Below are positions 6,669-8,698 of a stretch of 8,698 bases of DNA, one piece after another. This stretch comes from Blastocatellia bacterium. Lineage in GTDB: Bacteria; Acidobacteriota; Blastocatellia; Pyrinomonadales; Pyrinomonadaceae. Under the pieces are notes generated by a model, which saw only the letters and a list, made by a program, of their open reading frames with translations, had not been told where the DNA came from and did no database searches. A program made the position numbers and the translations under genes. The stretch is taken from contig PSRF01000094.1 of assembly GCA_003175865.1 (NCBI GenBank), forward strand, positions 1-8,698, in the 5' to 3' direction. The stretch's first letter is position 1; every line of letters starts with the position of its first letter.

Positions 6669-7471
6669 TGCTGAAGCGCACAGGATCACAATTGCTCAAT
6701 AACCTTGTTGCCCTGGCTGGCGCCGTTGCGTTAACCGGGGCTTTATTCTGGGCAACGAACGCACAGTCAATAGCCTCCGTCAGTCCTCTTGAGAAAGAGA
6801 TCTCAGGTCAAAGCAAACGCCTCAGTTCATCGAACGAAGAGGAACGACGCGATGCCTTGATGCGTCTTGGTGCACTGCATGTACCGGAAGCTTCTCGCGC
6901 TAGCTTGCCAGGTTTGTCTGACGCATCACCGATGGTTCGAGCGGTTGCCGCAAATGCTGTGTTGTCACTCCCAGCCGCGGAGAGTGTTTCTGCTTTGCTA
7001 CCTCTTATGAATGACAAGGATGAGTTTGTCAGACGTGAAGCGGCGTATGCACTGGGCCATACGAAAGGCCGCAGCGCCACGACGGTATTGATTGAGCATC
7101 TGCAGACTGATAGAGAGGTCGGTGTCAGGGCTGCCGCTGCAGTTGGATTGGGAGAGATAGCCGACGAGAATGCAGTTGTCGCGCTTTCGAGTGTGTTGTC
7201 GGGTTCGACAAAAAAGGCAGAAAAGAATGTGTTTGTATTGCGTGCGTCAGCAGTTGCACTCGGAAACATCAAGAGTCGTGCCGGAACTCCAGCGTTGATC
7301 GCCGCGCTATCGAATGCGAAGTTTCCTGGCGATGTCAGAAGGGAAGCAGCGCGTGGTCTTGGAAAGATTGGCGATCCGTCAGCAGTAACTGCGTTACAAA
7401 CTGCTGCGTCCTCAACTGACCCTTACCTTGCTGATGTTGCGTATAACGCTTTGAAAGCAATCAGGCATTAG
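6668..7471 (+). CDS. Exported HEAT-repeat protein
   Basis: A 267-residue protein with an apparent Sec signal: positive start (MLKRTG), hydrophobic core at about 10-30, and a possible cleavage site after NAQS around residue 34. If not cleaved it would be a membrane anchor; either way the body should lie outside the cytoplasm. From about residue 53 it is a solenoid of HEAT/PBS-lyase-type repeats of roughly 31-36 residues, with recurring cores such as VRAVAANAVLSL (90-101), VRREAAYALGHT (121-132), VRAAAAVGLGEI (153-164), LRASAVALGNIK (191-202) and VRREAARGLGKIG (223-235), ending in a partial repeat. Such solenoids bind other proteins and have no catalytic residues, so the partner is unknown. The ATG at 6668 overlaps the preceding TGA by one base (TGATG). 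An upstream in-frame ATG at 6605 would put 21 polar residues before the signal and is unlikely. No strong ribosome site is present, consistent with coupled translation. Confidence 0.82.
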   Translation: MLKRTGSQLLNNLVALAGAVALTGALFWATNAQSIASVSPLEKEISGQSKRLSSSNEEERRDALMRLGALHVPEASRASLPGLSDASPMVRAVAANAVLSLPAAESVSALLPLMNDKDEFVRREAAYALGHTKGRSATTVLIEHLQTDREVGVRAAAAVGLGEIADENAVVALSSVLSGSTKKAEKNVFVLRASAVALGNIKSRAGTPALIAALSNAKFPGDVRREAARGLGKIGDPSAVTALQTAASSTDPYLADVAYNALKAIRH

Positions 7472-7476
7472 ACCAT

Positions 7477-7504
7477 ACTTCACAAAAGACTAGACTTCAC
7501 AAAA
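7477..7504. repeat. Short direct repeat, 11 bases, 17-base period
   Basis: ACTTCACAAAA occurs at 7477-7487 and again at 7494-7504, just after the HEAT gene stop and leading into the A-tract of the terminator. It is probably a slippage duplication; a protein-binding role cannot be excluded. Confidence 0.5.
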
Positions 7505-7545
7505 AAATAACGCCGGCACTGATACAGTTGCCGGCGCGATTTTGT
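7501..7545. terminator. Bidirectional intrinsic terminator between convergent genes
   Basis: CGCCGGCA (7511-7518) pairs with TGCCGGCG (7529-7536), extended by CTG 7519-7521 with CAG 7525-7527 past one bulged T, leaving a three-base loop. On the plus strand it is followed by GATTTTGTTT, ending the HEAT operon. On the minus strand the A-rich 7501-7510 becomes a T-tract (TTATTTTTTT), ending the Clp-like gene. Strong stem and flanking T-tracts on both sides fit a shared terminator. Confidence 0.88.
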
Positions 7546-7561
7546 TTAACTGATCTAAGTT

Positions 7562-8698
7562 TTAGCTTTCTGACTTTTCTCCGCGCGCCTGCCCCTTCTT
7601 GGCAGCCTTAGTCGCGGCTGGAATTGGTAGTCCGACTCCACCTGAGAGTGATTCACTTGAGGCGTCAACCTGACCCTTAGTCTTCGACATTTCCTGAATC
7701 AGTGCTCCACCGGAACTCTTCGAAAAGATGAGCCGCTTACGGATGTCATCGACATCAACGTGCACAAGATCTCCCAATCCAATCTGTCCGGTAGCTACCA
7801 GGTTCGAAAGTGGGTAGACCAGGAAACGCTCAACTGACCGCTTCAGATGTCGCGCACCGTATTTGAAATCCAAGCCTTCCTTCAACAACATGTCTTTCGC
7901 TGTATCGGAGCACTGGAAAACAAACTTCGTTCCCGCCGACTGCATGATGCGGTCCTGGACAGCCTGCAGCTCGAGGTCGAGGATGTGACGCAGGTGATGT
8001 TCTTTCAATGAACGGAACACGACAACCTTATCGATTCGGTTCATAAACTCCGGCGAGAACTTCCGGCGAGCTGCTTCAACAGCAGTTCGATAAATCTTCT
8101 GATCGACTTCAGTGTCTTGCGCGTTCTTAGCGCCTTTACCGGGTGCGAAACCAATTCCACCGGAGATCAATTCCGACATCTCACGCGCGCCCAGATTCGA
8201 AGTCATAATGACCATCGTCTTGGAGAAGTCGACGCGACGGTTGTCGCCGAGTGTCAAAGTCGCCTTGTCCAGAATGCCGAGCAGCAATTGCCACAAGCTA
8301 TCGGACGCCTTTTCAATTTCGTCGAACAAAACGAGCGAAACCTTTAACTCGTCTGTGTGCATGCGATCCAGGTTCTCCTGGGTCAGCATAGGTGATGTTT
8401 CCCGGTGACCGAGATACCCCGGAGGCGAGCCGATGAGCTTGGCGATTTCATGCGAGTGCTGAAACTCTGCGCAATCGATTTTCACAACCGCATTAGGATC
8501 ACCGTACAGCACTTCTGCTGCTGCTTCGATAACGCGTGTTTTACCCGAGCCTGTCGGCCCTAGAAATAACATCGTCCCAATTGGACGATTCGGGGGATTC
8601 ATTCCAGCCAGAAAAATCTGGTAAAGACCACTCATGCGGCGAACAGCTCGCTCCTGGCCTACAATGCGGGCTGAAAGTCGCTCTTCAAAATCCTGAGC
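7562..8698 (-). CDS. ClpA/ClpC-like AAA+ unfoldase, C-terminal part (5' end outside window)
   Basis: The 378 visible residues form the second AAA+ module (D2) of a Clp/Hsp100 ATPase, a ring-shaped machine that threads proteins for degradation or remodelling. The frame is open to the window edge, starting with LSARIVGQERAVRR, the usual lead-in to D2, so the ATG at 8635 is internal. Numbering from the edge: Walker A GPTGSGKT (47-54), pore loop GYLG (94-97), Walker B VLFDEIEKA (123-131), sensor-1 Asn168, arginine finger R221 in FMNRID, and sensor-2 GAR (281-283). After sensor 1 it has GGIGFAPG (180-187), with IGF where ClpA and ClpC carry their ClpP-docking tripeptide; ClpB lacks such a motif, so I favour a ClpP partner. 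From about residue 325 the tail is rich in Ser, Gly, Ala and Lys, beyond the usual end of Clp D2 domains. Whether a D1 module and N-domain precede it cannot be seen. Confidence 0.88.
   Translation of the reverse strand, partial: AQDFEERLSARIVGQERAVRRMSGLYQIFLAGMNPPNRPIGTMLFLGPTGSGKTRVIEAAAEVLYGDPNAVVKIDCAEFQHSHEIAKLIGSPPGYLGHRETSPMLTQENLDRMHTDELKVSLVLFDEIEKASDSLWQLLLGILDKATLTLGDNRRVDFSKTMVIMTSNLGAREMSELISGGIGFAPGKGAKNAQDTEVDQKIYRTAVEAARRKFSPEFMNRIDKVVVFRSLKEHHLRHILDLELQAVQDRIMQSAGTKFVFQCSDTAKDMLLKEGLDFKYGARHLKRSVERFLVYPLSNLVATGQIGLGDLVHVDVDDIRKRLIFSKSSGGALIQEMSKTKGQVDASSESLSGGVGLPIPAATKAAKKGQARGEKSES

Noticed and set aside
8633..8635. ATG at 8635 (minus strand) as start of the Clp-like gene
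   Set aside because: The frame stays open to the window edge and the residues before it (LSARIVGQERAVRR) are conserved D2 sequence, so the gene begins outside the window.

Overview
The window reads as a chromosomal stretch of a Gram-negative-type bacterium with roughly balanced base composition. The mixture of genes fits an Acidobacteriota genome, perhaps the Blastocatellia side: a cystathionine beta-synthase with tandem CBS domains next to smpB, a leucyl aminopeptidase, a membrane J-domain protein, an exported HEAT-repeat protein and a Clp-type unfoldase. The taxonomic guess is inference from gene style only; no rRNA or other phylogenetic marker is present. No insertion sequence, phage gene, CRISPR array, tRNA or rRNA was found.

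Layout. Positions 1-312 hold no gene but contain two strong consecutive hairpins (63-101 and 120-212) that look like a structured RNA. Positions 313-1489 are a broken SGNH-hydrolase-like gene carrying two separate lesions, a frameshift near 862 and an in-frame TAG at 1082. From 1553 to 4940 three plus-strand genes follow closely: cystathionine beta-synthase (1553-2923), smpB (2916-3377, overlapping it by 8 bases) and an M17 leucyl aminopeptidase (3432-4940). Positions 4941-5313 are non-coding, with several nested inverted repeats (4985-5158) and then an extended -10 promoter (5232-5240). This promoter serves a J-domain protein with C-terminal membrane segments (5314-6156). A second promoter (6206-6235) and a hairpin-rich leader precede a small charged protein of 88 residues (6402-6668). 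That gene is joined by a one-base stop/start overlap to an exported HEAT-repeat protein (6668-7471). A hairpin with T-tracts on both sides (about 7501-7545) ends this operon and also the convergent gene on the minus strand. The latter is the C-terminal AAA+ half of a ClpA/ClpC-like unfoldase (7562-8698), cut by the window edge.

How the genes fit together. Protein quality control recurs: SmpB (ribosome rescue and tagging), PepA (peptide turnover), a J-domain cochaperone and a Clp unfoldase that carries an IGF tripeptide where ClpP-docking loops lie. This is suggestive grouping rather than proof of a pathway. Cystathionine beta-synthase is a sulfur-metabolism enzyme that appears to share translation coupling with smpB. 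I see no clear evidence of a new defence or mobile system. The points most worth checking are the two structured intergenic regions, the twice-broken SGNH gene, the membrane J-protein and the IGF-bearing Clp protein.
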